Source: Pseudoneobacillus sp052180215
GTDB lineage: Bacteria; Bacillota; Bacilli; Bacillales; Cytobacillaceae
Direction of reading: 5' to 3'
Assembly: GCF_052180215.1 (NCBI RefSeq)
Contig: NZ_CP197471.1
Span: 3,868,001-3,932,000 of the forward strand
DNA length: 64,000 bases
Below, piece by piece: positions 41,936-51,743 of the stretch (positions within the stretch are counted from its first letter, which is position 1; each line of letters begins with the position of its first letter). The notes under the pieces were generated by a model. The model was not told the origin of the DNA, did not search any database, and worked only from the letters and a program-made list of their open reading frames with translations. A program made the position numbers and the translations under genes.

Positions 41936-44494
41936 TTACTTATTTAAGAAGTTGTAGATAACTTTTGCTGCTTGGGCACGAGTTGCAGTATTTAACGGAG
42001 TGAAGTTTCCATCTTCATTTCCTGTCATAAAGCCTAACTCATTTGCAGCATTTACTACATCTTTGAACACTTTACCAACTTTGTCTGCATCTTTGAATGT
42101 TGCAGTTGTAGTTGCAGTGTAGTCTTTACCTTTTTTCTTGCCATAAGCACGAACGACCATTGCAGCCATTTGCTCACGAGTGATTTCTTTATCCCCTTCA
42201 AATTTATCAGGAGAAAGAGTTGTGATTCCATATTCGTAAGCAATTGCTACTTCTTTATCAAGACCTTGAGTACCATCGCTTAATCCAAGTGCACGAACGA
42301 CCATAGCAACGAATTGACCACGAGTTAATTTTTCACTTGGAGCAAAAGTTGTTTCAGATTTACCATTTACAAGACCTAAATCAGCTAATGAATTGATGAA
42401 AGTCTTAGCCCAATGATTTTCTGTTACATCTGTAAATTCAGGTGTTGGTACTGTAGTTGCTGTACCGTCGCCTAATTCCATCTTGAAGATACCAAAGTTA
42501 TTTTGATCTGTCTTACCAGTATAAGAGATGTTATCTGTTAACTTCGCATATTTATCTGCAATAGGGTTCGAAATGAATGTCACATTTGGATTCCCTTTGA
42601 TTGGTGCGATAGACCAGTTGTTATCTACAGTTGGATTAACTTCACCTGTTTCAGTAATATAATCCATTAAAATTGCACGGTTTTCATCTGGAGAATCAAT
42701 GATATATTTGCTTCCCTTCACTCCTGGGAAGTTACCGCCACCGCTAGCACGGTAGTTATTAGTAACAACGATAAAGTCTTGATTCATATCTAAAGGCTTA
42801 CCGTTGAATTGGATGTTTACAACACGACTTGATAATGCATTATTAATTGTTCCATCTGTCTTATATTTTGCAGGCTTTGTAACATCAATTTGGAATGTTA
42901 CTCCATCAATAATATCAAAATTATAAACAGCAAATGCAGGATTTAATAATGCTTGTTCTTTACTACTTCTAGGATTAATTTGATTAAACTTACCTGCAGA
43001 CATTTCCATCCATTCTTTTACAACAGAACCTTTGACAAGAATCGCCTTTAAAGTATTGTCATATAGGTATAAGTCACCAGCTGAACGGATTGTTAAGTCA
43101 CCTTTTTCAATTTCAGTGTACTCGTCTACACCATTACGCCCAGCCTTGAAAGGAGCACCTACAGATAGAATCGGTGTGTCTTTATATTCTGGAAGATTTG
43201 CTTTGATATATTTTTCTACATACCATTTTTGTGCATTCGTTACGACTTGGACAGATGGGTCATCTTGAACTAAACCGAAATAGCTGTGAATAGGTGCAGT
43301 TGTAGTACCTAATTTACCCATTGTATATTCAACCGTAGCATCTGTATCTTCTTTTACTAGGTCAACTAATTCTTGATCTGCATCAACAAGAGGTTTTTTC
43401 GCTACAGCATCATAGATCGCTCTAGTAGAAGATAACGAATCAGTTACTTGCCATTTTCCATTAGCATCTTTAGTAAGAGTTAAGTCAATAACCCCTAGTC
43501 TTTCTCCACCAAATCCTGATTGGATGGATGCTACTCCATTGATTGTTCCCTTAGCATTGTTTACATCTGGTTGTACATTACCATCTTTATCCTTAAATAA
43601 AGGATCTAGTGCTTTTTCACTATCAGCAGGGAAAATTTTATGAGTATGTGCCATTGTTACAACGTCAACATCTGGTATTTTACTTAATGGAACGATTGCG
43701 TTTTCTGGAAGGTCGCTACCTTCAGCATTAGGGTCATATCCAGAGTGAGCCATAATAATGACAACATCTGCACCTTCTGCCTTCATCTTAGGTACGAATT
43801 TTTTCGCTGTTTCAACCATGTCTTTTGCAATGACTTTTCCATCTAAGTTTTGTCTATCCCAATCCATAATTTGCGGAGGAACTAAACCTAAATAACCAAT
43901 TTTCACTTTTTGCTCTGCACCATTTTCATCCACAACTATTTTTTCAACAATTTCGTATGGAGTAAAATTATTTACATCATTGTCAGGATTGTTATCCTTA
44001 TCATCAACATAAACGTTTGCATTAACAAAGCCAAATTTGGCATCATTATATGTTTCATTTAGGAAATCTAATCCATAGTTAAACTCGTGGTTACCAAGGT
44101 TAGCCATGTCATAACCCATAGCATTCATCATTTTAATAACTGGGTGAACTTGATTAGCTTGTAAAGGATCAATTTTTGCCATAAAAGTAGCTAATGGAGT
44201 TCCTTGAATCGTGTCACCATTATCGATTAAAACATTATTTTTCTGTTCTGCACGTGCTTGTTTCACTAATTGATATGTTTTTGCTAACCCAAACTTGTCA
44301 GATGCGGAGCCTTTATAATAGTCGTAGCTTATTAAATTAGTATGGACATCACTAGTTTCCATGATACGTAATTTCACTACATCATTATCTGCCGCTTCTA
44401 CATGAGTAATTGCTGGAATAGCCTGTGGAATAATTAAACCAAACGCTAACGCCGCACTTGCAACCGCTTTCTTTTTATTAGAGATTTTTTTCAA
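41936..44494 (-). CDS. SLH-anchored 5'-nucleotidase/cyclic phosphodiesterase
   Basis: 852 residues from a TTG start (GGGGGAAC upstream). Signal peptide, metallophosphatase domain (about 38-370) with metal motifs SDVHTN, DNGDTIQG, GNHEFNYG, AHSGYD and AHTHK, and the 5'-nucleotidase C-terminal domain (about 390-640) with the base-stacking pocket. Three SLH domains close the protein (about 670-850). It belongs to the CpdB/YfkN group, active on 2',3'-cyclic nucleotides and 3'-nucleotides, and would release phosphate and nucleosides from extracellular nucleotides at the cell surface. Confidence 0.93.
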   Translation of the reverse strand: MKKISNKKKAVASAALAFGLIIPQAIPAITHVEAADNDVVKLRIMETSDVHTNLISYDYYKGSASDKFGLAKTYQLVKQARAEQKNNVLIDNGDTIQGTPLATFMAKIDPLQANQVHPVIKMMNAMGYDMANLGNHEFNYGLDFLNETYNDAKFGFVNANVYVDDKDNNPDNDVNNFTPYEIVEKIVVDENGAEQKVKIGYLGLVPPQIMDWDRQNLDGKVIAKDMVETAKKFVPKMKAEGADVVIIMAHSGYDPNAEGSDLPENAIVPLSKIPDVDVVTMAHTHKIFPADSEKALDPLFKDKDGNVQPDVNNAKGTINGVASIQSGFGGERLGVIDLTLTKDANGKWQVTDSLSSTRAIYDAVAKKPLVDADQELVDLVKEDTDATVEYTMGKLGTTTAPIHSYFGLVQDDPSVQVVTNAQKWYVEKYIKANLPEYKDTPILSVGAPFKAGRNGVDEYTEIEKGDLTIRSAGDLYLYDNTLKAILVKGSVVKEWMEMSAGKFNQINPRSSKEQALLNPAFAVYNFDIIDGVTFQIDVTKPAKYKTDGTINNALSSRVVNIQFNGKPLDMNQDFIVVTNNYRASGGGNFPGVKGSKYIIDSPDENRAILMDYITETGEVNPTVDNNWSIAPIKGNPNVTFISNPIADKYAKLTDNISYTGKTDQNNFGIFKMELGDGTATTVPTPEFTDVTENHWAKTFINSLADLGLVNGKSETTFAPSEKLTRGQFVAMVVRALGLSDGTQGLDKEVAIAYEYGITTLSPDKFEGDKEITREQMAAMVVRAYGKKKGKDYTATTTATFKDADKVGKVFKDVVNAANELGFMTGNEDGNFTPLNTATRAQAAKVIYNFLNK

Positions 44495-44775
44495 CTTTGT
44501 TCCCCCTATCGGAAATTTAGTACATTACAATAGTAGCATACTATGAATTTAAGTAAAATAATTTTATTTGGGAATATTGTAAAATTTAATAGTATTTTGT
44601 AAATAATATGTAAATCCCTGTTAATATTTTGTTGTTTTTTAGGTCAATATTCATGTGTTTTATACCATTCATCTATTATTAAGAATATTGTCGTTATTTA
44701 TCGAGAACACTTTATGTTATATCGTTCTCTATTAAGGTATGATAAAACTATGAAATCTTGTTGGAGGTTTTATCG

Positions 44776-44907
44776 ATGCCATTAATACATATGAAAGAAA
44801 TCTTTACTCCTTTAAGACTATTGGGAATCAAATACTTTAAAGACTCCGATGGCTTTATCTACATTAAATATGGAAATAAACCTCGCAGAAGAATTTTTAC
44901 TTCATAA
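44776..44907 (+). CDS. Small hypothetical protein, 43 aa
   Basis: ATG with GGAGG at a good distance. Sequence MPLIHMKEIFTPLRLLGIKY then FKDSDGFIYIKYGNKPRRRIF, a basic beta-strand-like peptide. No hit comes to mind. Sits alone between the SLH nucleotidase (divergent) and telA (convergent). Confidence 0.5.
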   Translation: MPLIHMKEIFTPLRLLGIKYFKDSDGFIYIKYGNKPRRRIFTS

Positions 44908-44930
44908 TATTCATGTAACAGTAAACATAT

Positions 44931-44985
44931 TTTACCACTTTAAAGCGCCGGGGGTCTGACCCCCGGCGCTTTAAAGTGTAAAAGG
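44931..44985. repeat. GGGGGTC palindromic element, copy D
   Basis: Longest symmetric single copy: ACTTTAAAGCGCCGGGGGTC then T, then its mirror, perfect over about 41 bp. It follows telA by about 30 bp. Confidence 0.85.
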
Positions 44986-45010
44986 ATGACCTTGGTAACC
45001 AAGGCCATTC
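44985..45010 (-). terminator. Hairpin downstream of telA
   Basis: ATGGCCTTGG and CCAAGGTCAT form a stem on the minus strand followed by CCTTTT. It precedes the GGGGGTC element. Confidence 0.55.
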
Positions 45011-45013
45011 TTT

Positions 45014-46174
45014 TTATTCTCCTTTGATTTCGAGAAGTTTTACTCTTAGCTGGTTTTCCATCATGGATAGTTCGTGTTCGGCTTGGCGGCGTTTGTTGCG
45101 GCCTTCTTCTTGGATTCTTAATGTTTCTTCAAGCGTTGAAACTAGGCTTTCCTGTGTTTTCTTTAATGTTTCGATATCGACGAGCCCGCGTTCATTTTCT
45201 CTAGCCGTTTCGATTGTGTTTGTTTTAAGTAATTCTGCGTTTTTAAGCAACAGCTCATTCGTTGTTTTGGATACTTGCTTTTGAGCTTCCACTGCATGGC
45301 GCTGCCTTAGTAAAGTTAAGGCTATCGCTACTTGGTTTTTCCATAACGGAATCGCTGTTACGATGGATGATTGGATTTTTTCGACTAATACTTGGTTTGT
45401 ATTTTGAATTAAGCGAATCTGCGGTGCACTTTGGATTGTCATTTCACGGCTTAGCTTTAAATCATGGAGACGTTTATCTAACCGATCGGCAAACTGGATC
45501 ATATCATTGACTTCTTGGAACTTCATTTGGTCATTGGTTGTGGCTGCTTCTTGTTTCAGTGCTGGGATTGTCTTTTCATTCAATTCCTCAAGCTTCAATT
45601 CACCCGCTGCGATATAGACGTTTAAAGCATGGAAGTATTCTTTATTCGTCTCATATAGCTTCTCTAGCATCATCACGTCGGACATGAGCGAGTTTTTGTT
45701 ACGCTCTAGTTTCACTGTAATTCGGTCAATTTGAGCTCCTGTTTTTTGATACTTAGATAGCACTTCTTGCACGGACCCTGAAATTTTTCCAAACATACGG
45801 CCAATCAAAGATCGCTTCTCTGTCGTTAGTTCATCGGGGCTGACCTCGTTTAAATGCTTCATTAAGTCACTAATGATTTCCCCTACTTCACCTACATCCT
45901 TTTTCTGAACGTGTTCAAGCATGGAATGGGAAAACGACAATAATTTACTTTGGGCTTGTGTACCATATAGAATCATCGACTGATGATTTTTAGGGTCGAT
46001 TTGTTGAGCAATCTGATACGCCTTTTGGCGGTTTTCCTCTGGAATCACATCAATTAATTTAACAGGCTTCTCCTCTATTGTCTGTGGAATAGTTAACTCA
46101 TTATTATCCCCAAACGGATTGGCCAATATATCATCTAATAAATTACCTGAGTTGGCTGCATGATTTTCACTCAT
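45014..46174 (-). CDS. TelA family protein (toxic anion resistance)
   Basis: 386-residue coiled-coil-rich cytoplasmic protein of the TelA/YaaN family, linked to tellurite and cell-envelope stress resistance; the mechanism is unknown. SLIGRMFGKISGSVQEVLSKYQKTGAQIDRI (two halves of the family core) is at about 121-152 and the remainder is nearly all helix. AGGAGG lies before the ATG. It follows xpaC by 20 bp, the same pairing as B. subtilis xpaC-yaaN. Confidence 0.92.
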   Translation of the reverse strand: MSENHAANSGNLLDDILANPFGDNNELTIPQTIEEKPVKLIDVIPEENRQKAYQIAQQIDPKNHQSMILYGTQAQSKLLSFSHSMLEHVQKKDVGEVGEIISDLMKHLNEVSPDELTTEKRSLIGRMFGKISGSVQEVLSKYQKTGAQIDRITVKLERNKNSLMSDVMMLEKLYETNKEYFHALNVYIAAGELKLEELNEKTIPALKQEAATTNDQMKFQEVNDMIQFADRLDKRLHDLKLSREMTIQSAPQIRLIQNTNQVLVEKIQSSIVTAIPLWKNQVAIALTLLRQRHAVEAQKQVSKTTNELLLKNAELLKTNTIETARENERGLVDIETLKKTQESLVSTLEETLRIQEEGRNKRRQAEHELSMMENQLRVKLLEIKGE

Positions 46175-46194
46175 TATAGAAACCTCCTGGACAT

Positions 46195-46809
46195 TTACTT
46201 TTTAATCGATTTTTTCGCGACATCAATTTCAAAATTTAAATGGTCAATATCATCTGAAATCACTTTATATAAATCTTCTTCTAAAAGCTGCGCCAATTCT
46301 GATAAGGTTTGACGCGTTTCATACAAAGATCGGTCAAGCTCAAGGTTCTTTTTAGGCTGTGACGATAAAAACGCGTATTTCTCTGTTAATTCCACTAGTG
46401 AATCCAAATGGGAAAAATAAAACGGCTCCGCTTTGTAAAATCGCTTCGGCTCAAGCTTGGTTAATCTGTATATTTTTCTTGTTATACGCAGTACATCCAC
46501 CCTTTCCTTTAAGGAAGGGACATGACGGATTTTAAAAAGTGCCTTGTTTAAGCGATTAATTTTTGGCTTCGCTTCTTCTAAATTTTTCTTTATATATAGA
46601 TATTCTTTTCTGGATAACTGATGTTTTTTTAAGAAACGAGAATTCGTAATGACGGAAGTAGTCCAGTAAGCTACTAGTCCACCGCCTATTGAGATTGCTG
46701 ATGATAGTAAAAACGTCTGGCCGAAACCAAAAAAGCTTATTGGCCAAACAATGACAGCTGTGGGGGCTGCTATCGATGTTCGAATAATAAATGAAAGAAA
46801 AGAATTCAT
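46195..46809 (-). CDS. xpaC: XpaC family membrane protein
   Basis: 204 residues with two N-terminal membrane helices (about 8-50) and a helical cytoplasmic part. Family named for hydrolysis of 5-bromo-4-chloroindolyl phosphate; real function unknown. KKHQLSRKEYLYIKKNLEEAKPKI is the conserved segment. Upstream partner of telA in one transcript, as in B. subtilis. GGAGTAG precedes the ATG. Confidence 0.9.
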   Translation of the reverse strand: MNSFLSFIIRTSIAAPTAVIVWPISFFGFGQTFLLSSAISIGGGLVAYWTTSVITNSRFLKKHQLSRKEYLYIKKNLEEAKPKINRLNKALFKIRHVPSLKERVDVLRITRKIYRLTKLEPKRFYKAEPFYFSHLDSLVELTEKYAFLSSQPKKNLELDRSLYETRQTLSELAQLLEEDLYKVISDDIDHLNFEIDVAKKSIKK

Positions 46810-47196
46810 ATTCCATCTACTCCTGACTTGATTAGGAAATAATATATTTCCACTTACATCTTATTACGATTTAGTGGAACGAATGTTTCGCAGCTAAGAG
46901 GAAAATTTTTATTAAGATCTAGACTTCCTCTTATTTCAAGAATACACAAAGTTTCTCCTGCAAGCTATTAGACTGCGACTGTAAATGTTTCTAGGTCTTG
47001 AGACGTATTTTTCAGTCAAAATCAAAGGCCAGATGTTGGTTTCATCTGACCTTTTGCGTTATGTTCAAGTTTATGATAGATAGGATTCAGTTTTTCCATA
47101 TTTTATAAAATTAAATCTATAGGTGAGCTACTTTTCCAAAAAAACCTCTAGTAATACTGGGTCCAGCACTTTTAATCAAACGTTTGATTAATAAGC
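46810..47196. other. Intergenic region with a terminator-like hairpin
   Basis: No gene found. AAAGGTCAGATG and CATCTGGCCTTT (47024-47054) form a hairpin on the minus strand for the upstream DUF1836 gene. The rest is promoter space of xpaC. Confidence 0.4.
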
Positions 47197-47961
47197 TTAC
47201 TCCCTGTTGAACCCTTCTTTTAACATAAACAAATGCGATAATTGCTTTTTCGATCGTGTTTGGTAGTACGCTGATAGAACCGTTAGGGAAGCCACGACTA
47301 ATACTTTAAATACGGTTTCCTTATGTTCTACATCTAATTCATAAAAAGTTTCTAATTCAACAAGTGTCTCGTTATAAATCATTTGTTCCAGTTGTTGGTT
47401 TAAAGATACAGTTGAAGTTTGCGTCATGGACCTTAGATAATGTATTTTTTCAAAAACGGAGGCATAGGCCATATAAAAACGAATGGGATCGACAATATCA
47501 TCTGATTGGTCATCTGGGTTATTAAAAATGAGTTCGAGTACGTTGCGAATCGACACAAAGTCTAGGGACGTCTTTAAATCCTCTACGATAAACAGCGTGG
47601 CTGCTTGTTCGACCGTGTACTTTTTTCCAAGCCTCGGGGAACCGATGAGACCTTTTAAATCTCGCTTTACCCAATTTTGTATCGTTGTCGATGAAAGGTT
47701 AGTAAATTCTATTTGGTTCCCTAAGGAAACAATATCGTTGATTGAAAAGCCGATCGTTTGTCGTCCATCCGCTTTAATTATTTTTTCAAAGATAGGTGGC
47801 ATTTCTGTTTGGATAAAAGAAAGAAGTGAACCTTGTTCTGTCTCTTGTTTATTCTTTATCCACGCATTTTGTATGATGGTTAAAGGTCTCTTGTCCCCTT
47901 CTCCCTTTAAAGACAATAAAAAGTCAGCCATGTTCTTTCTTGAAAGCTGGAATCTTTCCAA
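47197..47961 (-). CDS. DUF1836 domain protein
   Basis: 254 residues from TTG 47961, which has AAAGGGTG six bases upstream; an ATG at 47982 is less supported. N-terminal region with a winged or MerR-like helix-turn-helix look (INDIVSLGNQIEFTNLSSTTIQNWVKRDLKGL then LGKKYTVEQAATLFIVEDLK), typical of DUF1836. A predicted regulator in the cytoplasm; its targets are unknown. Divergent from htpX with about 190 bp between. Confidence 0.8.
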   Translation of the reverse strand: MERFQLSRKNMADFLLSLKGEGDKRPLTIIQNAWIKNKQETEQGSLLSFIQTEMPPIFEKIIKADGRQTIGFSINDIVSLGNQIEFTNLSSTTIQNWVKRDLKGLIGSPRLGKKYTVEQAATLFIVEDLKTSLDFVSIRNVLELIFNNPDDQSDDIVDPIRFYMAYASVFEKIHYLRSMTQTSTVSLNQQLEQMIYNETLVELETFYELDVEHKETVFKVLVVASLTVLSAYYQTRSKKQLSHLFMLKEGFNRE

Positions 47962-48153
47962 CAGAATCACCCTTTTTAGCATTTGTTCTTAATCTTTCTT
48001 CATCCTAAATCTTTCCTATTATATAGTCAATTGGCGTCTGTGTCTGTAGGTTTACAAGTTTAATATATTGCCAAGCTCTCCGAGACATAGTATAATCATA
48101 TCATATTATTTAAGTTCATATGAACTTGAAATTTCAATTAAAAGGGTGAGAAG

Positions 48154-49032
48154 ATGGGAAAACGTATTTTCTATTTTTTACTGACAAATGTTTTAGTATT
48201 AGTCACGATTAGTATTGTTCTATCCCTACTTGGTGGTGGAGGGTACATCACGGCTAATGGCATAGATTTAGTTGCACTATTAGTATTTAGTGCTGTAGTT
48301 GGTTTCACTGGATCGTTCATTTCATTGGCGATGTCACGTTGGATGGCGAAAATGATGATGGGTGTAAAGGTCATTAATCCTGATGCACCACAAAGCATTC
48401 ATGAAAGAGACGTATTAGAAAAAGTTTACCGCCTTTCTAGAGCGGCTGGTTTAACTCATATGCCTGAAGTGGGTATTTATAACTCACCTGAAGTAAACGC
48501 CTTTGCTACGGGTCCTTCTAAAAAGCGTTCATTAGTGGCTGTTTCCACTGGCTTATTGAGTGAAATGGATGATGATGCGATTGAGGGAGTTATTGCTCAT
48601 GAGGTTGCACACATTGCGAACGGTGATATGGTAACCATGACATTATTACAAGGGGTAGTAAACACATTTGTGGTGTTCCTTGCTCGTATTGCTGCTTGGG
48701 TGGCTTCTCGTTTTGTAAAAGAAGATTTAGCACCAATCGTTCATTTCATTGCGATTATCGTATTCCAAATTGCGTTTTCTATTTTAGGAAGCTTAGTTGT
48801 ATTTGCGTATTCAAGACATCGTGAATTCCATGCTGACCGCGGTGGCGCGGACTTAGCAGGCAGAGACAAAATGACACATGCCTTACAATCGTTAAAAGCT
48901 TATTCACAACGTATTCAAGGTGGCGACAACACAGCCATCTCAACCTTAAAAATCAGTGGTAAACGTGGAAAGTCACTTTTCTCCACACACCCTGACCTAG
49001 ACGAACGTATCAAACGTCTAAACCAAGCGTAA
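48154..49032 (+). CDS. htpX: HtpX membrane metalloprotease
   Basis: M48-family zinc protease of 292 residues for quality control of membrane proteins. Two N-terminal membrane helices (about 5-55), HEVAH zinc motif at about 149-153 (VIAHEVAHIANGD), two further helices (about 160-225), and the third zinc ligand region REFHADRGGADLAG. AAAGGGTG lies before the ATG. Single-gene transcript with its own terminator. Confidence 0.96.
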   Translation: MGKRIFYFLLTNVLVLVTISIVLSLLGGGGYITANGIDLVALLVFSAVVGFTGSFISLAMSRWMAKMMMGVKVINPDAPQSIHERDVLEKVYRLSRAAGLTHMPEVGIYNSPEVNAFATGPSKKRSLVAVSTGLLSEMDDDAIEGVIAHEVAHIANGDMVTMTLLQGVVNTFVVFLARIAAWVASRFVKEDLAPIVHFIAIIVFQIAFSILGSLVVFAYSRHREFHADRGGADLAGRDKMTHALQSLKAYSQRIQGGDNTAISTLKISGKRGKSLFSTHPDLDERIKRLNQA

Positions 49033-49050
49033 TTAAATAAGTTGTATAAA

Positions 49051-49082
49051 AAAAGCAGGAGACCGGGGGGACTCCTGCTTTT
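49051..49082 (+). terminator. Terminator of htpX
   Basis: AAAGCAGGAG and CTCCTGCTTTT stem around ACCGGGGGGA, with T run. Confidence 0.88.
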
Positions 49083-49134
49083 ACACTTTAAAGCATCGGG
49101 GGTCAGACCCCCAGTGCGTTAGTGTGGTAAAGGA
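49082..49134. repeat. GGGGGTC palindromic element, copy E
   Basis: CACTTTAAAGC, CGGGGGTCAGACCCCC, then GTGCGTTAGTGTGGTAAAG. It lies between convergent htpX and the M6 protease, 4 bp after the protease stop. Confidence 0.85.
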
Positions 49135-49137
49135 TTA

Positions 49138-51528
49138 TTATTTGTAGATTACGATTGAACCTACAGATTTGTCTGTTGATTGGCCGTTTACGCGAACTTT
49201 TAGTCCGTAGTTGCCTAAATTACGTCCAGCGTCTGGCATGAATGTGTTCATAAATGAGTTGCTGTCATCGAATAAAGAAACTCTTTCTTGAGAATCTAAA
49301 TTCAATTGCATGTACCCGTAATCTAACGCTAAACCAGATGTAGGGTCTAACCCAAATGCAGCGTCAGCGATGTGGTAGCGCGTGCTCGCATTAGCACCAG
49401 TACTCCACATTAAGTTAGTTCCAACATGTGCATCGACAACTCCCAAGAATCCATCCCCAGGGTGGATACCAGTCCAGTTATCTGTATAGCTATCATCTAC
49501 GTACCAAACGACTAAACCACCATCATAACTCATTAAAGAATTACCACGGGCAATGTGTGCAAGACCTTGGTCCACACCATTGTGACTACGCCATTCTAGT
49601 AGGTAATAGTGATCAGCATAAACATTACCATCGAATTTATTAAATCCGTTATGTGTAAACACTGTTGTTTCACCTTCTCCACCTTCTTCTAGAACAGTCG
49701 CTCCATCAGCAGTAACCTTTACATTATCAACAAAAAATCCGTCATCATTGTAACCCCAGTCCGTTATATAACGGAATTTTAATTGGACCTTCTTACCAGC
49801 ATAGGCAGATAAATCAAAGGATTGCTTAGTCCATCCGTTTGAATCACCAGTGAAACCAGGTAGGTTTGCAGGAATAGTTGGGTAAACACCACTCACTGTA
49901 TCTGATCTAGTATTATCGTTAGCTAATGACTTCCAAGTCGCACCATTATCTTCAGATACTTGAACGAACGCAAAATCCCACTGTTCTTCAATTTTATACC
50001 ATGCATCAAAATCAAGAGTGGCTGAAGTTTTACCTGTCAGGTCAACGCTTGTTACCATGCTATGATCAGATTCATCGCCTGTTCCTCCCCAGAAGGAGTA
50101 ATTTCCTGTAAGTGGAGCAAGTAATGGCTTTTTCTTTTGCGGAAGGTTTACTCTAATCGCTTGATTGTTTTTACCAAGTGGTGAATTCGCTTGGTCTAAT
50201 AAAAATTGTGTCCCTTTTGTTGAAATATCTTCCCAGTTTACAACTGTTGGAGCTGTCCATTTTCCACCAAGTGTAGATTGGAAATACTGTTTAGCAAATG
50301 GTGAAAAGCCTGTTGGTTCAGCACCAGGAATTTTACCAGCCCATGAACCACTTGCCATGATAGACCAGTAACCGATTGCTTCACCTGTTCCAGAATACTG
50401 TGTATCATACTCATCAGGTAAACCTAAATCATGACCATATTCATGAGCGAATACTCCAGTAGCCCCATCTTCAGGCATTACTGTATAGTCATAGAATCCT
50501 GGAAGGCCTTTTCCTAATCCATCTGGATCATAGAAAACAGCAGAACGATGAGACCAAATAGCATCGTCTCCTAGTGTTCCACCACCTGCTTCTTGACCCA
50601 TTCCAGAGTGGATAATTTGCAGATGGTCAACTAAACCATCTGGCTCCCAAAAGTTTCCATTACCATTTAAATCATGCGGATCTTCCAAATCATAATCTTG
50701 TAAAGGAACCCCAGCAGCCTTTGCAGCAACTAAAGCATCTTTAACTAATTGTTTGGATCCACCTGGTGCAACATTATCATGACCATTTGAACTATCCGCT
50801 CCGTAGAATTTCGCTGTTCCAGGTACTTTTAGCCATCCATATGCTTTTCCATCAATGGTGTAAGTACCACCTGATTGTTCTTCATAGAATTGCTTTTGAG
50901 AAACTAAATCTTCACCATTAGGCCCTTTAAATTCACCTTTATCACCGAAAATCATATCCTCAAAGTGTTCAGGAGTATAATCCGGATAATAATTATCTGT
51001 GTCCTCAGGTGTTAACTGATTGTGAACAAAATCAGAGTATTCAACCATTAGAGTCAGTAGTTTACCCTCTTTCTGAACCCCAGGTGAAGTTCCTTCCTTT
51101 ACAGGATCCGGATTACCCTTCAAATGCCCATTCTTCTCACCTTTACCATTTAAAAGACCATTATTAAAGTCTTTAAATTTCTTCTGTTTCTTCGCCTCAG
51201 CAGCCTTCACCTTAGCCGCTAATGGATCAGACTCTGTTGCCTTTGTCTGTTGTCCCTTAACTGCAAGATAATTTTTAAGGAAGGTTTGCTTTTCTGCATC
51301 TGAAGCATCCGCAGAAAGAAGACCACGTTTAATGAAGGATTCTATTAACTTTTCATCGTTCACGATTGCCAAATCTAGTGAACTATTTGAATGAGTTGCT
51401 TTTGCAACAGATTCCGGTTTATGTAATAAATCACCGTCTTTATAAGAAGTATAAGAGCCTGGGAATCCGGCAAATAAAGTACCTGCAATCATAACAGATG
51501 ATAGACTAGTTTTAATAAACTTATTCAA
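49138..51528 (-). CDS. Immune inhibitor A-type M6 metalloprotease (copy 1)
   Basis: 796 residues from TTG 51528 (GGAG eight bases upstream). Signal peptide, propeptide (about 45-140), M6 catalytic domain with HEYGHDLGLPDEYD (zinc HExxH near 362), and C-terminal beta-sandwich and VEG-like domains (about 470-796). Closely similar to the copy at 60422 and to InhA of B. cereus/thuringiensis, a secreted protease that cleaves host antimicrobial peptides and matrix and releases exosporium proteins. Ends at the GGGGGTC element. A Fur-like motif is 166 bp upstream. Confidence 0.94.
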   Translation of the reverse strand: MNKFIKTSLSSVMIAGTLFAGFPGSYTSYKDGDLLHKPESVAKATHSNSSLDLAIVNDEKLIESFIKRGLLSADASDAEKQTFLKNYLAVKGQQTKATESDPLAAKVKAAEAKKQKKFKDFNNGLLNGKGEKNGHLKGNPDPVKEGTSPGVQKEGKLLTLMVEYSDFVHNQLTPEDTDNYYPDYTPEHFEDMIFGDKGEFKGPNGEDLVSQKQFYEEQSGGTYTIDGKAYGWLKVPGTAKFYGADSSNGHDNVAPGGSKQLVKDALVAAKAAGVPLQDYDLEDPHDLNGNGNFWEPDGLVDHLQIIHSGMGQEAGGGTLGDDAIWSHRSAVFYDPDGLGKGLPGFYDYTVMPEDGATGVFAHEYGHDLGLPDEYDTQYSGTGEAIGYWSIMASGSWAGKIPGAEPTGFSPFAKQYFQSTLGGKWTAPTVVNWEDISTKGTQFLLDQANSPLGKNNQAIRVNLPQKKKPLLAPLTGNYSFWGGTGDESDHSMVTSVDLTGKTSATLDFDAWYKIEEQWDFAFVQVSEDNGATWKSLANDNTRSDTVSGVYPTIPANLPGFTGDSNGWTKQSFDLSAYAGKKVQLKFRYITDWGYNDDGFFVDNVKVTADGATVLEEGGEGETTVFTHNGFNKFDGNVYADHYYLLEWRSHNGVDQGLAHIARGNSLMSYDGGLVVWYVDDSYTDNWTGIHPGDGFLGVVDAHVGTNLMWSTGANASTRYHIADAAFGLDPTSGLALDYGYMQLNLDSQERVSLFDDSNSFMNTFMPDAGRNLGNYGLKVRVNGQSTDKSVGSIVIYK

Positions 51529-51693
51529 ATGCAAATCTCCTTTATGGGTTATTGCGGCCGCACTTACATAATATTCCGAATATTAGGCCCAAACAAGCAG
51601 TTTCGTTCCTCAATTACTGACAATCTCATGCGAATAATAGGATATTTTAGTAGATAGTGTAAGAGAATTAGCACTAAGGTAATAGGATAAAAA

Positions 51694-51708
51694 TCATAAT
51701 CATTATTC
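51694..51708. promoter_or_regulatory. Fur-like box upstream of M6 protease copy 1
   Basis: TCATAATCATTATTC matches the Bacillus Fur 7-1-7 box TGATAATnATTATCA at 11 of 14 positions. It is far (166 bp) from the start codon, so this is tentative. Confidence 0.3.
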
Positions 51709-51743
51709 TAATAGAATAGATAATAGTTATTACTCGTTTATTG

